Source: Solwaraspora sp. WMMD792
GTDB taxonomy: Bacteria > Actinomycetota > Actinomycetes > Mycobacteriales > Micromonosporaceae
Length of the DNA stretch: 64,000 bases
Assembly: GCF_029626105.1 (NCBI RefSeq)
Contig: NZ_JARUBH010000009.1
Coordinates: 496,001 to 560,000 of the forward strand
Direction of reading: 5' to 3'
Of this stretch, positions 24,706-32,659 are shown piece by piece. The number at the start of each line of letters is the position of its first letter. Position 1 is the stretch's first letter. The notes beneath the pieces were generated by a model. The model ran no database searches. It was not told the origin of the DNA and saw only the letters and a list, made by a program, of their open reading frames with translations. The position numbers and the translations under genes are program-made.

Positions 24706-26073
24706 ATGAGACTCATGGCCAAGATGCTGGCCGCCACCGCCGCAACCGTCACCGCTGCGGCGGCCGCACTTACCTTCGCGGCACCCGCTTCGGCGGCCAC
24801 CCTGACCGAGGTCACCAACTTCGGCACCAACCCCAGCAACCTGCGCATGTACCTGTACGTGCCGGACCGGGTGGCGCCCCGTCCGGCGATCCTGGTCGCG
24901 ATGCACTACTGCACCGGCACCGGCCCGGCGTTCTACTCCGGCACCCAGTACGCGTCCCTGGCCGACCGGTACGGCTACATCGTCATCTACCCGTCGGTCA
25001 CCCGCAGCAGCCAGTGCTTCGACGTCTACTCTCCGCAGGCGTTGACTCGCGGCGGCGGGAGTGACCCGGTCGGCATCCGGTCGATGATCAGCTACGTGGA
25101 GCAGCGCTACAACGCCGACCCGGACCGGATCTTCGCCACCGGTACGTCCTCCGGCGCGATGATGACCAACGTGATGCTCGGCGTCTACCCGGACGTCTTC
25201 GCCGCTGGCGCGTCCTTCGCCGGGGTGCCGTTCACCTGCTTCGCCACCACCGGCGGTTCCGAGTGGAACAGCCAGTGCTCCGGCGGGCAGATCGTCCGTA
25301 CCCCCCAGCAGTGGGGCGACGCCGTCCGCAACAGCCTGCCGGGCTACTCCGGCCCGTGGCCCCGGATGCAGATCTGGCACGGCACCAACGACGACACGCT
25401 GCGCTACCCGAACTTCGCCGAGCAGATCAAACAGTGGACCAACGTGCACGGGCTGAGCCAGACCCCGACGTACACCGACAGCCCGCAGGGCAACTACACC
25501 CGCACCCGGTACGGCAGCTCCGGCCCGATGGCCCCGGTCGAGGCGATCAGCATGCAGGGCGTCAGCCACAACATTCCGGTCGACGCCGCCCAGGTGATCC
25601 GCTTCTTCGGTCTCGACGGCACCGCTCCGCCGACCACGGCCCCGCCGACGACCGCCCCACCGACCACGGCACCGCCCACCACCGCGCCACCGACCACGGC
25701 CCCGCCGACGACGGCACCGCCCACCACCGCGCCGCCGACCACGCCGCCGCCGTCCGGGGCCTGCCGGGTCACCTACGGGGTGAACGCGTGGAACAACGGG
25801 CTGGTCGCCTCGGTGACCATCGCCAACACCGGCAGCAGCGCGATCAACGGCTGGTCCCTGGCGTTCACCCTGCCGGCCGGGCAGACCATCATCTCCGGCT
25901 GGAACGCGACGTACTCGCCGACCAGCGGCGCGGTCACCGCCCGCAACATGTCCTACAACGCCACCATCCCGCCGAACGGCTCACAGAGCATCGGCTTCCA
26001 GGCCACCCACTCCGGCAACAGTGGTAGGCCCAGCTCGTTCACCCTGAACGGCACCCCCTGCGCCGTCGCCTGA
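24706..26073 (+). CDS. Secreted CE1-type (PHB-depolymerase-like) esterase with C-terminal CBM2
   Basis: Exported esterase of 455 residues, probably an acetylxylan or feruloyl esterase. ATG 24706 follows CGGAGGA and begins a signal peptide (MRLMAKMLAA ... APASAA). The catalytic domain (about 30-305) has the nucleophile in GTSSGAMM, an acid in HGTNDDTL and a His in GVSHNIP; substrate-binding YCTGTGPAF is also typical. A PPTTA linker (about 308-348) leads to a C-terminal CBM2 (Cys 352 to the final Cys; WNNG, NGWSLAF, GWNATY), which binds cellulose or xylan. Divergent from the LacI gene, with two putative operators upstream, so likely induced by plant sugars. Confidence 0.9.
   Translation: MRLMAKMLAATAATVTAAAAALTFAAPASAATLTEVTNFGTNPSNLRMYLYVPDRVAPRPAILVAMHYCTGTGPAFYSGTQYASLADRYGYIVIYPSVTRSSQCFDVYSPQALTRGGGSDPVGIRSMISYVEQRYNADPDRIFATGTSSGAMMTNVMLGVYPDVFAAGASFAGVPFTCFATTGGSEWNSQCSGGQIVRTPQQWGDAVRNSLPGYSGPWPRMQIWHGTNDDTLRYPNFAEQIKQWTNVHGLSQTPTYTDSPQGNYTRTRYGSSGPMAPVEAISMQGVSHNIPVDAAQVIRFFGLDGTAPPTTAPPTTAPPTTAPPTTAPPTTAPPTTAPPTTAPPTTPPPSGACRVTYGVNAWNNGLVASVTIANTGSSAINGWSLAFTLPAGQTIISGWNATYSPTSGAVTARNMSYNATIPPNGSQSIGFQATHSGNSGRPSSFTLNGTPCAVA
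25627..25749 (+). repeat. Pro-Thr linker repeats in the esterase gene
   Basis: About a dozen direct 12-15-bp units encoding PPTTA separate the catalytic and CBM2 modules. Similar linkers occur at about 38752-38887 and 52408-52531 in the CotH and GH6 genes. Confidence 0.9.
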
Positions 26074-26080
26074 CGTGCGC

Positions 26081-26125
26081 CACGGTGGTGGGGCGTCCGA
26101 CCGGGCGGACACCCCACCACCCGTG
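26081..26125. terminator. Bidirectional hairpin between esterase and immunity genes
   Basis: Arms 26081-26099 and 26106-26125 pair over most of their length (GGTGGTGGGG with CCCCACCACC, GTCCG with CGGAC), with a six-base loop. It sits between convergent genes ending at 26073 and 26137 and can serve both. Confidence 0.7.
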
Positions 26126-26136
26126 CCGTGCGTCGT

Positions 26137-26571
26137 TCAGCCACCCAGCCAGTGCAAGGGTGGCTGCTCCCCGGTGCGTAGATAGTGGCGGGCTGCTTCG
26201 CGGGCCTGTGCCGTGGCGATCCTGGTACGTATGGGCGGCAGCTCGGCCCAGTCGCCGTAGACGTCGAAGGCAACCGGGGCGTCCGCAGGTTCGACGTCAG
26301 GGTCGACGGCGTACCGGTTGCCGGTGCCGTGCGGTTGACTGCGGTCCAGCCAGTCGACGAAGGACCGGTCAGGATGCCCGACGCCGATCATGATCGCGCC
26401 ATGCCGGGTGGGACGGTGGATCTGCACCGCGTACGCGACGCCGTCCTCGGCGGCCTGCCGGTGCACCTGGTCGAGGACCATGTCGAGCTCTTCGACGGTC
26501 GACACCTCGACTTCGCGCCCGCGATCGGGCTCCTCCACGGACGGCCCGTCCCACGACACCACGTAGCTCAT
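26137..26571 (-). CDS. Imm1-family immunity protein
   Basis: Small cytoplasmic protein of 144 residues with the Imm1 pattern: N-terminal MSYVVSWDG strand, VEVSTVEELDMVLDQV helix, GAIMIGVGHPD, ELPPIRTRIATAQAREAARHYL and the closing GEQPPLHW. Imm1 proteins neutralise deaminase and other polymorphic toxins. ATG 26571 is chosen because GGAAGG is 8 bases upstream and the start overlaps the toxin stop (ATGA), fixing the toxin-then-immunity order. Longer in-frame readings extend into the toxin gene and lack a ribosome site. It should bind and block the deaminase encoded just upstream. Confidence 0.8.
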   Translation of the reverse strand: MSYVVSWDGPSVEEPDRGREVEVSTVEELDMVLDQVHRQAAEDGVAYAVQIHRPTRHGAIMIGVGHPDRSFVDWLDRSQPHGTGNRYAVDPDVEPADAPVAFDVYGDWAELPPIRTRIATAQAREAARHYLRTGEQPPLHWLGG

Positions 26572-27371
26572 CGCCGGATACCTTCCCCCGTGCCGGTGTA
26601 GACACGCTGCAAGGTGGCGCTGTCGCCGTCCCACAGGTACACGGCCAGTCGCTTCCCTTCGGGTATCAGTCCGGGCAGAACCTCGTCACATCCGACGTAT
26701 TCGCCCCGGGTTACGCAACTCGGCTTGTTTACTACCAGCGTCGCCTCGGTGGGACTGCCAGGTTTACGGAGGGCGGCGGCAGCGTGTGCTTCGACGTGTT
26801 CACGAGTGACTTGCGCCAATGCATGCCAGTCTGTGCGGATTCCTGCCCGAGCGTCCGGCACTCCGCCGCTGCGGAGGGCTCCTCCTCCCTGTGTCAACGG
26901 CGGTGAAATCATCTGCTTACCACTCGCATCGTAGAGCAGGCCATGGGTCGGACCCTTCTTGCCGCGACGTGGGAGTTGCCGGCTCGCGTCCTGGAGCCAC
27001 TGGGGAGCCTTGGCTCCGGCTGTCTCGCCGCGTCCGGTCGACGTGCTGTCGTTCGACGCACCATGATGGCCGTCCTTGCTGGTCTGGCGGGCAACCCCGG
27101 CGGCTAGATCGAATCCGAGGATTCGCCCGTAGGCGACGACTCCCAATGCGCTGGCATGAGAAAGTTTTTCGGCTTCGCCGATTCGTCGGATCGAAGTCGT
27201 GATGGTCATGATCGTGTCGGCTACGGCTTGATGCCGGCTGTTGCGGGTGATCGTTTCCAGCTGGGATCGAGAGAATTCAAGATCGCGGCGAATGACCGCC
27301 AACCGCTGAGTCTCGGCGGCAAGATCCTTAAGGACGTCTTGGAGTCGGGCGCGGACCGCTGCGAGACTCAT
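26568..27371 (-). CDS. SCP1.201/DddA-like nucleic-acid cytosine deaminase toxin
   Basis: Polymorphic toxin of 267 residues. Residues 1-100 are a helical region (possible coiled coil, ESX/LXG-like in character but without a clear WXG). A Ser/Gly linker follows. The C-terminal domain (about 138-267) has the deaminase signature of the SCP1.201 family that includes the double-stranded-DNA deaminase DddA: HVEAHAAAAL with His192 and catalytic Glu194, then Cys219 and Cys228 as zinc ligands, and DEVLPGLIPEGKRLAVY. Expected chemistry is cytosine-to-uracil conversion in DNA or RNA; the exact substrate is not readable. There is no signal peptide. The coding sequence is noticeably less GC-rich than its neighbours, suggesting transfer. 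Immunity gene overlaps by 4 bases. Confidence 0.85.
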   Translation of the reverse strand: MSLAAVRARLQDVLKDLAAETQRLAVIRRDLEFSRSQLETITRNSRHQAVADTIMTITTSIRRIGEAEKLSHASALGVVAYGRILGFDLAAGVARQTSKDGHHGASNDSTSTGRGETAGAKAPQWLQDASRQLPRRGKKGPTHGLLYDASGKQMISPPLTQGGGALRSGGVPDARAGIRTDWHALAQVTREHVEAHAAAALRKPGSPTEATLVVNKPSCVTRGEYVGCDEVLPGLIPEGKRLAVYLWDGDSATLQRVYTGTGEGIRR

Positions 27372-27629
27372 GGGATCTTCTCCAAGCCGTACGGCTCAAG
27401 GTGATCACAGTGATGTCCCCGTCTGCTATCGAGACTAGGGATCGACCCGGTCGACGGTCAAGGCCGGTTTTTCTATTGTGTATGATCTTCTTGTCAGTCA
27501 ATGCCGTTGATCGTTTTCGACTGGGTGATGGGTTCCGGAGACCCGCAGGAGCAGCCACCGCGGTGGTACGCGGCGCCGACGGGACGCCCGATCGGTGGCT
27601 CGCGTGATCCGTACGAGATGGAGGACGGC
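27372..27629. other. Intergenic region before the Gfo/Idh/MocA pair
   Basis: An unusually AT-rich core near 27465-27500 (TTTTTCTATTGTGTATGATC) is the best promoter candidate for the oxidoreductase pair. GATCGTTTTCGA near 27509-27520 resembles a LacI-family half-site. Upstream in-frame codons of the next gene in this region lack a ribosome site. Confidence 0.4.
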
Positions 27630-28796
27630 ATGCTCAAGGTGGGAATCATCGGTGCGGGCGGCATCGCCGGTACGCACATCGCCGGTTACCAGGAGTTCGG
27701 GGAGGACTGCCGGATCACCGCCGTCTGCGACGTGACCCTGACGAAGGCGCGGGAGCGCAGGACGGCCTTCGACCTCACCGATGCCCGCGTCTACGACGAT
27801 GCCGGGGCCCTGCTCGCCGCCGAGGAGTTGGACCTGGTCAGCATCGCGACGCCGCCGTCGACGCACGCCGACCTCACGATCGCGGCCCTGCGTGCGGGCG
27901 TCAACGTCCTGGTGGAGAAGCCGATGGCTCCGTCGTTGCAGGAGTGCGACGCGATGATCTCGGCCGCGACGGAGTCGGGCAAGCTGCTGTCGGTCGTCGC
28001 GCAGAATCGGTTCCGCGACGACATGGCCACCTTGAAGGCGGTGCTGGACTCTGGTCTGATCGGGCCGGTGTCACACGTGCAGGTCAACTCGTCCTGGTGG
28101 CGGGGCCGGCCGTACTACGACCTGTGGTGGCGGGGGACCTGGGCGTCCGAGGGCGGTGGCTGCACCCTCAACCACGCCATCCACCACATCGACCTGACCA
28201 TGTGGATGCTCGGACGCCCGTCGGCGGTCACCGCGATGCTGGTCAACTCACAGCACGACAACGCCGAGGTCGAGGACCTGTCCGTCGCGATCCTGCAGTA
28301 CGACCGGGCGCTGGCCCAGCTCACCAGCTCGGTGGTGCACCACGGCGAAGAACAGGAAATCGTCGTTCAGGGCGCGTACGCCCGGGTTTCCCAGCCGTGG
28401 CGGGCGGTGGCCGAGACCAGTGCCGCGAACGGATTCCCCACCCCGGGTGGCAACCCGGACCTGCTCGCCGACCTCGACGCTCTCGCGCAGGCGCACCGGC
28501 CGCTGGCGCACGTCGGGCATACTGGCCAGATCGGCGACGTCCTGCGTGCGGTCCGCGACGGGGTGGCACCTGCGGTGAGCGGCACCGACGGACGCAACGC
28601 GGTCGAGCTGGTCACCGCGATCTACGAGTCGGGGATCGAACGCCGGCCGGTGACCCTCCCGCTGTCCCCGGACGATCCCTACTATCAGCGCGGCACCCTG
28701 GTACGGCGTGCGCCGCGGTTCTTCGAAAAGACCGCCACGGTGCGGGACCTGCCCGGTGCCATCACCGTCGGCGGCACGGCCGCCCACGACAACTGA
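27630..28796 (+). CDS. Gfo/Idh/MocA-family oxidoreductase
   Basis: NAD(P)-dependent sugar or inositol dehydrogenase of 388 residues. The Rossmann fingerprint KVGIIGAGGIAGTHIAGY opens the protein; VLVEKPMAPS carries the conserved EKP motif and GGCTLNHAIHHIDLTMWMLG the His/Asp catalytic region of the C-terminal domain. ATG 27630 follows GGAGG at a 6-base spacing; an upstream in-frame ATG would place the ribosome site inside the gene. It is followed 12 bases later by a second family member, so the two likely form a heteromer or successive steps in catabolism of a sugar released by the secreted esterase or similar enzymes. The substrate is not identifiable. Confidence 0.85.
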   Translation: MLKVGIIGAGGIAGTHIAGYQEFGEDCRITAVCDVTLTKARERRTAFDLTDARVYDDAGALLAAEELDLVSIATPPSTHADLTIAALRAGVNVLVEKPMAPSLQECDAMISAATESGKLLSVVAQNRFRDDMATLKAVLDSGLIGPVSHVQVNSSWWRGRPYYDLWWRGTWASEGGGCTLNHAIHHIDLTMWMLGRPSAVTAMLVNSQHDNAEVEDLSVAILQYDRALAQLTSSVVHHGEEQEIVVQGAYARVSQPWRAVAETSAANGFPTPGGNPDLLADLDALAQAHRPLAHVGHTGQIGDVLRAVRDGVAPAVSGTDGRNAVELVTAIYESGIERRPVTLPLSPDDPYYQRGTLVRRAPRFFEKTATVRDLPGAITVGGTAAHDN

Positions 28797-28808
28797 GGAG
28801 ACCGACAC

Positions 28809-29903
28809 GTGACGACGGTCAGTGGGGCGACGTACGCTCCGGATCCCGTACCGACCCCGGTGGTGGCACCGGGGGAGTTCGTCTTCGCCGCGATCGGCCT
28901 CAACCACGGACACATCTACGGCATGAGTACCGGCCTGCTCGGTGCCGGCGCCACCCTCAAATGGGTGTACGACCCCGACCCGGCCAAGGTCGACGCGTAC
29001 CGCCAGAGGTTTCCGCAGGCGCGGGTGGCGCGTCACGAAGCGGAGATCCTCGACGACGACACGGTCCACCTGGTGGCCGGTGCCGCCGTCACCTCGCAAC
29101 GGTGCGCCCTCGGCCTGCGGGTCATCGCGGCCGGCAAGGACTACTTCACCGACAAGGCCCCGCTCACCACCCTGGAACAGCTGGCCGACGCGCGCGAGGC
29201 GACCGCGCGCACCGGACGCAAGTACGCGGTCTACTACTCGGAGCGGATCCACGTGGAGGCGGCGGTGCTGGCGGGTCAGCTCGTCCGCCGGGGTGCCATC
29301 GGCCGGGTGGTGCAGGTCATGGGCCTGGGGCCGCACCGCCTGTCCGCCGCCGGCCGCCCGGACTGGTTCTTCGTCAAGGAGAAGTACGGCGGCATCCTCT
29401 GCGACATCGGCAGCCACAACGTCGAACAGATGCTGTACTTCACCGGCTCGACCGACGCCGAGATCAGCCACTCCACCGTCGGCAACTTCAACCACCCGCA
29501 GTACCCGGAGCTCGACGACTTCGGCGAGCTGGGCCTGGTGCTGAACAGCACGGCGACCGGCTACTGCCGGGTCGACTGGTTCACTCCCGACGGGTTGCGC
29601 ACCTGGGGTGACGGGCGCACCTTCATCCTCGGCACCGACGGCTATCTTGAGCTGCGCAAATACGTCAACGTGGCGACCGACTCCGACTCCGGCCCCGGTC
29701 ACGTCTTCCTCGTCGACGGCACAGGCGAGCACCATCTGGTCGCCGCCGGCCAGGTCGGCTATCCGTACTTCGGCCAGCTGATCCTCGACTGCCTGCACCG
29801 GACCGAGAACGCCATGACCCAGGAGCACGCGTTCAAGGCGGCTGAGCTCAGCATCCGTGCCCAGCAGCAGGCCAGGGTGATCCGCCACGTCGCGGACCGC
29901 TGA
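28809..29903 (+). CDS. Gfo/Idh/MocA-family oxidoreductase, second copy
   Basis: Protein of 364 residues, divergent from its neighbour. The nucleotide-binding start reads FAAIGLNHGHIYGMSTGLL, an atypical fingerprint with His in place of part of the glycine cluster. ITAGKDY-like VIAAGKDYFTDKAPL replaces EKP with DKAP, and GGILCDIGSHNVEQMLYF corresponds to the GGxxxDxGxHxxD catalytic motif with Glu for the last Asp. GTG 28809 is preceded by AGGAGACC. Substitutions suggest a different substrate or a partner role in the two-gene operon. It is followed by a strong hairpin that ends transcription. Confidence 0.8.
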   Translation: MTTVSGATYAPDPVPTPVVAPGEFVFAAIGLNHGHIYGMSTGLLGAGATLKWVYDPDPAKVDAYRQRFPQARVARHEAEILDDDTVHLVAGAAVTSQRCALGLRVIAAGKDYFTDKAPLTTLEQLADAREATARTGRKYAVYYSERIHVEAAVLAGQLVRRGAIGRVVQVMGLGPHRLSAAGRPDWFFVKEKYGGILCDIGSHNVEQMLYFTGSTDAEISHSTVGNFNHPQYPELDDFGELGLVLNSTATGYCRVDWFTPDGLRTWGDGRTFILGTDGYLELRKYVNVATDSDSGPGHVFLVDGTGEHHLVAAGQVGYPYFGQLILDCLHRTENAMTQEHAFKAAELSIRAQQQARVIRHVADR

Positions 29904-29941
29904 CGTTCGGGCCGTCGGAGGCGGTCGAGTCGGTGTCACGA

Positions 29942-29992
29942 TGTGAGGCTGGGATACCTGACCCGAGCCGGGTTCGGTATCCCAGCCTCACA
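29942..29992. terminator. 17-bp perfect hairpin, copy 1 of a repeated palindrome
   Basis: TGTGAGGCTGGGATACC (29942-29958) pairs perfectly with 29976-29992 around a 17-base loop. It lies between convergent genes ending at 29903 and 30015. A near-identical hairpin is at 31049-31101. Confidence 0.8.
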
Positions 29993-30014
29993 CCGTGGGG
30001 GAGGGCACCGGCGG

Positions 30015-30971
30015 TCACCTTCGTTCGGCAATGGCCTGCCGGACAGTTCGGACTAGTTGGTCCTTTTGTCGGAGTACGTCGTCTGCCGTGAACCGCAGCA
30101 CCAGCCAGCCGGCTGCCCGCAGCGCGTTCAAGCGACCCACGTCGCGGCGGAACGTCGCCCGCTCCCGGTGGTGATCACCTTCGTACTCGATGGCGATCCG
30201 CCACTGCGGATAGGCCAGATCGACCCGGGCCAGGAGACGCCCGCGCCGCCTCGCATCAGATGCCGCTGCGCCAGTTCTGGCGTCCGGCGTCAGGTCAGAG
30301 GCGGGGAGTCGGATCTCGTACTGCGGCGTCGGGCGGGGCAGGCCGGCATCGTGCAGCAGCAGGCGCAGCCGCGACTCCATCGGCGACTCGCTCAGCGCCT
30401 CGACGAGGGGCAGGAGTTCCCGTACCCGCCGCACGCCGGGCAGGCCGGCGTGGAAGTCGACGTAGCTTGCCAGTGCTTCGCGGCGCAGCACCCGGCTGTG
30501 CAGTAGCGCGTCAACGGCGGCCAGCGCGTCGGCGCGCGGCAGCGATCTGGCCAGGTCGAACGCCGTACGGACCTCAGTGGTCAGCGGTATCCCGCCGAAC
30601 AGCCATGTCACGTCCTCGCGGCCGAGTGACCGGTGGACGACGGCCAACCGCGGGTGAGGGCCTGGCCGCGCCGAGCGGGGCAAGGTGACGTGCACCGGGC
30701 TGCGGTGCGGCAGCAGGTCGACACCCCAGAGGTACGCGGCGCTCAGGCCGCTGACCGCGCCGCCCGCAGGCATCTTCACCGCCGCCGCCTCGCACCACAT
30801 CCGGTGGTCGCCATCATCGAACGCTGCTGCTTGGACGTACACGTCGGCAAAGAGCCGACGCCAGGCGGGGCCGGTCAGACTGCGTTTGGTGAGCAGCCCG
30901 GCAGCTACCGCGTCGCTGCCAGAGAACGGTCTCAGGCGCAACTCGCGAGGAATCCGGGCGACACGGGGCAT
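30015..30971 (-). CDS. DUF559-domain protein with AbiEi-like N-terminus
   Basis: Protein of 318 residues common in actinobacteria. The N-terminal part (about 20-190) resembles type-IV antitoxin AbiEi-like proteins (LTKRSLTGPAWRRLFADVYV, SGLSAAYLWGV, GIPLTTEVRTAFDLAR). The C-terminal 110 residues are a DUF559/very-short-patch-repair-like nuclease fold: SPMESRLRLLL (Glu), LARVDLAYPQWRIAIEYEGDHHR (Asp and E-x-E cluster), GWLVLRFTADDV. The acidic residues that would bind metal are present, so nuclease activity is plausible but unproven. The gene stands alone, bracketed by two matching hairpins, and could be a defence or repair gene. Confidence 0.75.
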   Translation of the reverse strand: MPRVARIPRELRLRPFSGSDAVAAGLLTKRSLTGPAWRRLFADVYVQAAAFDDGDHRMWCEAAAVKMPAGGAVSGLSAAYLWGVDLLPHRSPVHVTLPRSARPGPHPRLAVVHRSLGREDVTWLFGGIPLTTEVRTAFDLARSLPRADALAAVDALLHSRVLRREALASYVDFHAGLPGVRRVRELLPLVEALSESPMESRLRLLLHDAGLPRPTPQYEIRLPASDLTPDARTGAAASDARRRGRLLARVDLAYPQWRIAIEYEGDHHRERATFRRDVGRLNALRAAGWLVLRFTADDVLRQKDQLVRTVRQAIAERR

Positions 30972-31048
30972 CGGACTACTGTGCCGTCAGCGTTAGCGCT
31001 TTGCTGTCCCGGCGACGGGTTACGTCACCGATCCGACTGCACGCCACG

Positions 31049-31101
31049 ATGTGAGGCTGAGATACCTTATCCAGCAGGAATAACGTATCTCAGCCTCACA
31101 T
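31049..31101. repeat. 17-bp perfect hairpin, copy 2 of the repeated palindrome
   Basis: ATGTGAGGCTGAGATAC (31049-31065) pairs perfectly with 31085-31101. It shares CACGATGTGAGGCTG(G/A)GATACCT with copy 1 at 29942, in the same orientation, so the two are related elements. It lies in the promoter side of the DUF559 gene, not at its end, so a pure terminator role does not explain it. Confidence 0.75.
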
Positions 31102-31209
31102 TGTGATGGGAACCATTCACGTTGCTCGATGGCCAGCCGGCGTAGCCGCTGCCACAGTGCCAGACGATCCCCGCCCAGGCGGTTTGGCGCCGAGGAGAGC
31201 GGTGACCCT

Positions 31210-31244
31210 CGCGTGGAACTACAGAAAGACTGTAGTTTCACGCG
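31210..31244. terminator. 15-bp hairpin at the end of the 31238-31888 gene
   Basis: CGCGTGGAACTACAG (31210-31224) pairs with 31230-31244 at 14 of 15 positions around the loop AAAGA. A third copy of the arm, CACGAAACTACAG, follows at 31254-31266 inside the gene's 3' end. It is in place for a minus-strand terminator. Confidence 0.6.
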
Positions 31245-31888
31245 ACCCCGTCGCACGAAACTACAGTTGATGGATGATGATCTGGGGCGCTCTCCGGGCG
31301 CTCGACCGTCCCGAAGTCGCCCTCCGGCTCGCTGCTGATGATCTCCAGCAGTGCCGGGTCGTGGTATATCTCCGCCGTATGCTGCCACTGCGTGAGCAGA
31401 GTGGCCGTTGAGTCGAGCGCTGCCAGCGTTCTTCCGCCCCGAGCCAGGGCGCCCAACTCCGCGATCAGCTGGTCGACCTCGGAGTCCGGGAGAGATTTCA
31501 CCCAGGGCAGCATCTCCGCGAGATCCCGCCGAGCATCGCCAAGGGGTGTCGGTGTCACCTGCGCTCCTTCCCGTGAACGCACCGCGAGCGTGCCGAGCGT
31601 CAGCACCACGGTCGCTGCCACGGCGGCCAGCGCCAACGCCATGGCCGGCTGGTCACGCAGGACCGGGTAGTCGATCATTGACATGAATGCCTCGTCATGG
31701 CCGAGTTGCGTCGTCGCCAGCAACGCCGCCACGGTCGCGAGCAGCACCACCGCCCAGCGGCGTACGGCAACCGGCAGCGCCGACACCGCGACGAGGCTGA
31801 ACAACGCGATCAACGTCAGAGCGCCGGACCCGATGCGCGCCACTGGAATGGTGCTGATCGCCACGGTGTCGCCGAATCGATCCGCCAC
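31238..31888 (-). CDS. Hypothetical membrane protein with soluble C-terminal domain
   Basis: Protein of 216 residues that I do not recognise. Three hydrophobic segments fill residues 20-105 (ALTLIALFSLVAVSALPV, WAVVLLATVAALLAT, ALALAAVAATVVLTLGTLAV). A cytoplasmic C-terminal half contains AEMLPWVKSLPDSEVDQLIAEL and a WQHTAEIYHDPALLEII segment, a pattern also seen in small actinobacterial proteins near toxin-antitoxin genes. GTG 31888 lacks an obvious ribosome site. It is divergent, with a 44-base gap, from a broken GntR regulator at 31933 that may have controlled it. Confidence 0.5.
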   Translation of the reverse strand: MADRFGDTVAISTIPVARIGSGALTLIALFSLVAVSALPVAVRRWAVVLLATVAALLATTQLGHDEAFMSMIDYPVLRDQPAMALALAAVAATVVLTLGTLAVRSREGAQVTPTPLGDARRDLAEMLPWVKSLPDSEVDQLIAELGALARGGRTLAALDSTATLLTQWQHTAEIYHDPALLEIISSEPEGDFGTVERPESAPDHHPSTVVSCDGVA

Positions 31889-31932
31889 CAGCGGCGCGCC
31901 AGCGGTGCTGAGCGATGCACACAGCTGTACCT

Positions 31933-32171
31933 ATGCCGTACGCCCAGCCGCTTTGGCGCCAGATCAGGGATGATCTGCGGGCGAAGATCCGGGCTGGGAT
32001 CTACCCTCCGGGCAGCAAGCTTCCGTCGGTCCGGCTGCTGGCCGACGAGTACGACACTAGTCATATATGACCGTCCGCCGTGCCGTCGACTCCATGATCG
32101 AACTGGAGGAGCTTGTCGGGCGAACGGGCATCGGTGTCTTCGTGGCTGAGCAGCCCGAACAGGACCCGTAG
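31933..32171 (+). pseudogene. GntR-family regulator disrupted by a two-base duplication
   Basis: From ATG 31933 the frame reads MPYAQPLWRQIRDDLRAKI ... LADEYDTSHI and stops at TGA 32068-32070. The frame resumes at ATG 32067 as MTVRRAVDSMIELEELVGRTG and runs to TAG 32171. Together these are a complete short GntR winged helix (usual sequence ...DEYxxSHMTVRRA...). At 32063-32068 the sequence ATATAT would restore one frame if two bases (AT) were removed, so a dinucleotide slippage broke the gene. The restored protein would be about 79 residues. A programmed frameshift is less likely, and a sequencing error is possible. Confidence 0.75.
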
Positions 32172-32197
32172 CAACTGTCGAACTGCTACCAAGTGAG

Positions 32198-32659
32198 TCA
32201 CTGTTCTGTGAAGAGATCCGGTCCGCCGTAGGTGTACGGCTCGTCGACCCAGACCCCGTCGACGCTCTGGCCCTGCGGAAACCCCTTATCGTAGGTCATC
32301 ATGGTGTCCGCCTGTCCGACAACTGCGGAGGCCAGATGGATCGCATCGAAGTTCTTCAGCTTGAAGCGCCGTACCATATCCCTCGCCTTCACAGCGACCT
32401 CGCGATCGAACTCGATCATGAGGAAGCGGGGGTTGTCGACGAGGGAGCGTGCCTGCTTGTCCTTGGCCGCGTCGAACGACGCCCTTCCCTGGCCGCGCAC
32501 TTTCACCAGGCTCAGCGGCGAGATCATGATCGTCAACTGGCCAGCGTCGGACAGCGCCAGGAGGCGTTCGATCGGCTCGTATCCCGGATATCGAGTCAGG
32601 ACGTAGATCAAGCCGCAGGAATCAAGGTAGACGCTATCTGGCTTATCGGGCCTGCTCAC
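32198..32659 (-). CDS. PIN-domain protein, VapC-like, with a substituted acidic residue
   Basis: Putative ribonuclease of 153 residues. GTG 32659 is chosen for its Shine-Dalgarno GGAGGAAG 5-8 bases upstream and overlaps the preceding gene by 17 bases. PIN motifs are VYLDSCGLIYVL (Asp13), FDAIHLASAV (Asp105) and TYDKGF (Asp124). The second acidic position, normally Glu in a S-x-x-S-x-x-E-V segment, is Lys53 in SPLSLVKV, which could weaken metal binding. Its upstream partner gene, in antitoxin position, is destroyed by an IS701-type element. A free toxin without antitoxin would normally be harmful, so loss of activity here would be consistent. Confidence 0.75.
   Translation of the reverse strand: MSRPDKPDSVYLDSCGLIYVLTRYPGYEPIERLLALSDAGQLTIMISPLSLVKVRGQGRASFDAAKDKQARSLVDNPRFLMIEFDREVAVKARDMVRRFKLKNFDAIHLASAVVGQADTMMTYDKGFPQGQSVDGVWVDEPYTYGGPDLFTEQ

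Noticed and set aside
25494-25772. Open frame on the minus strand encoding VVGGAVVGG repeats, with similar ones at 38696-39010 and 52388-52657
   Set aside because: These are antisense readings of Pro-Thr linkers, not surface-repeat proteins.
31933-32171. Programmed frameshift in the GntR gene
   Set aside because: The slippery sequence is a plain AT repeat with no stimulatory element seen, and GntR genes are not known to use frameshifting.
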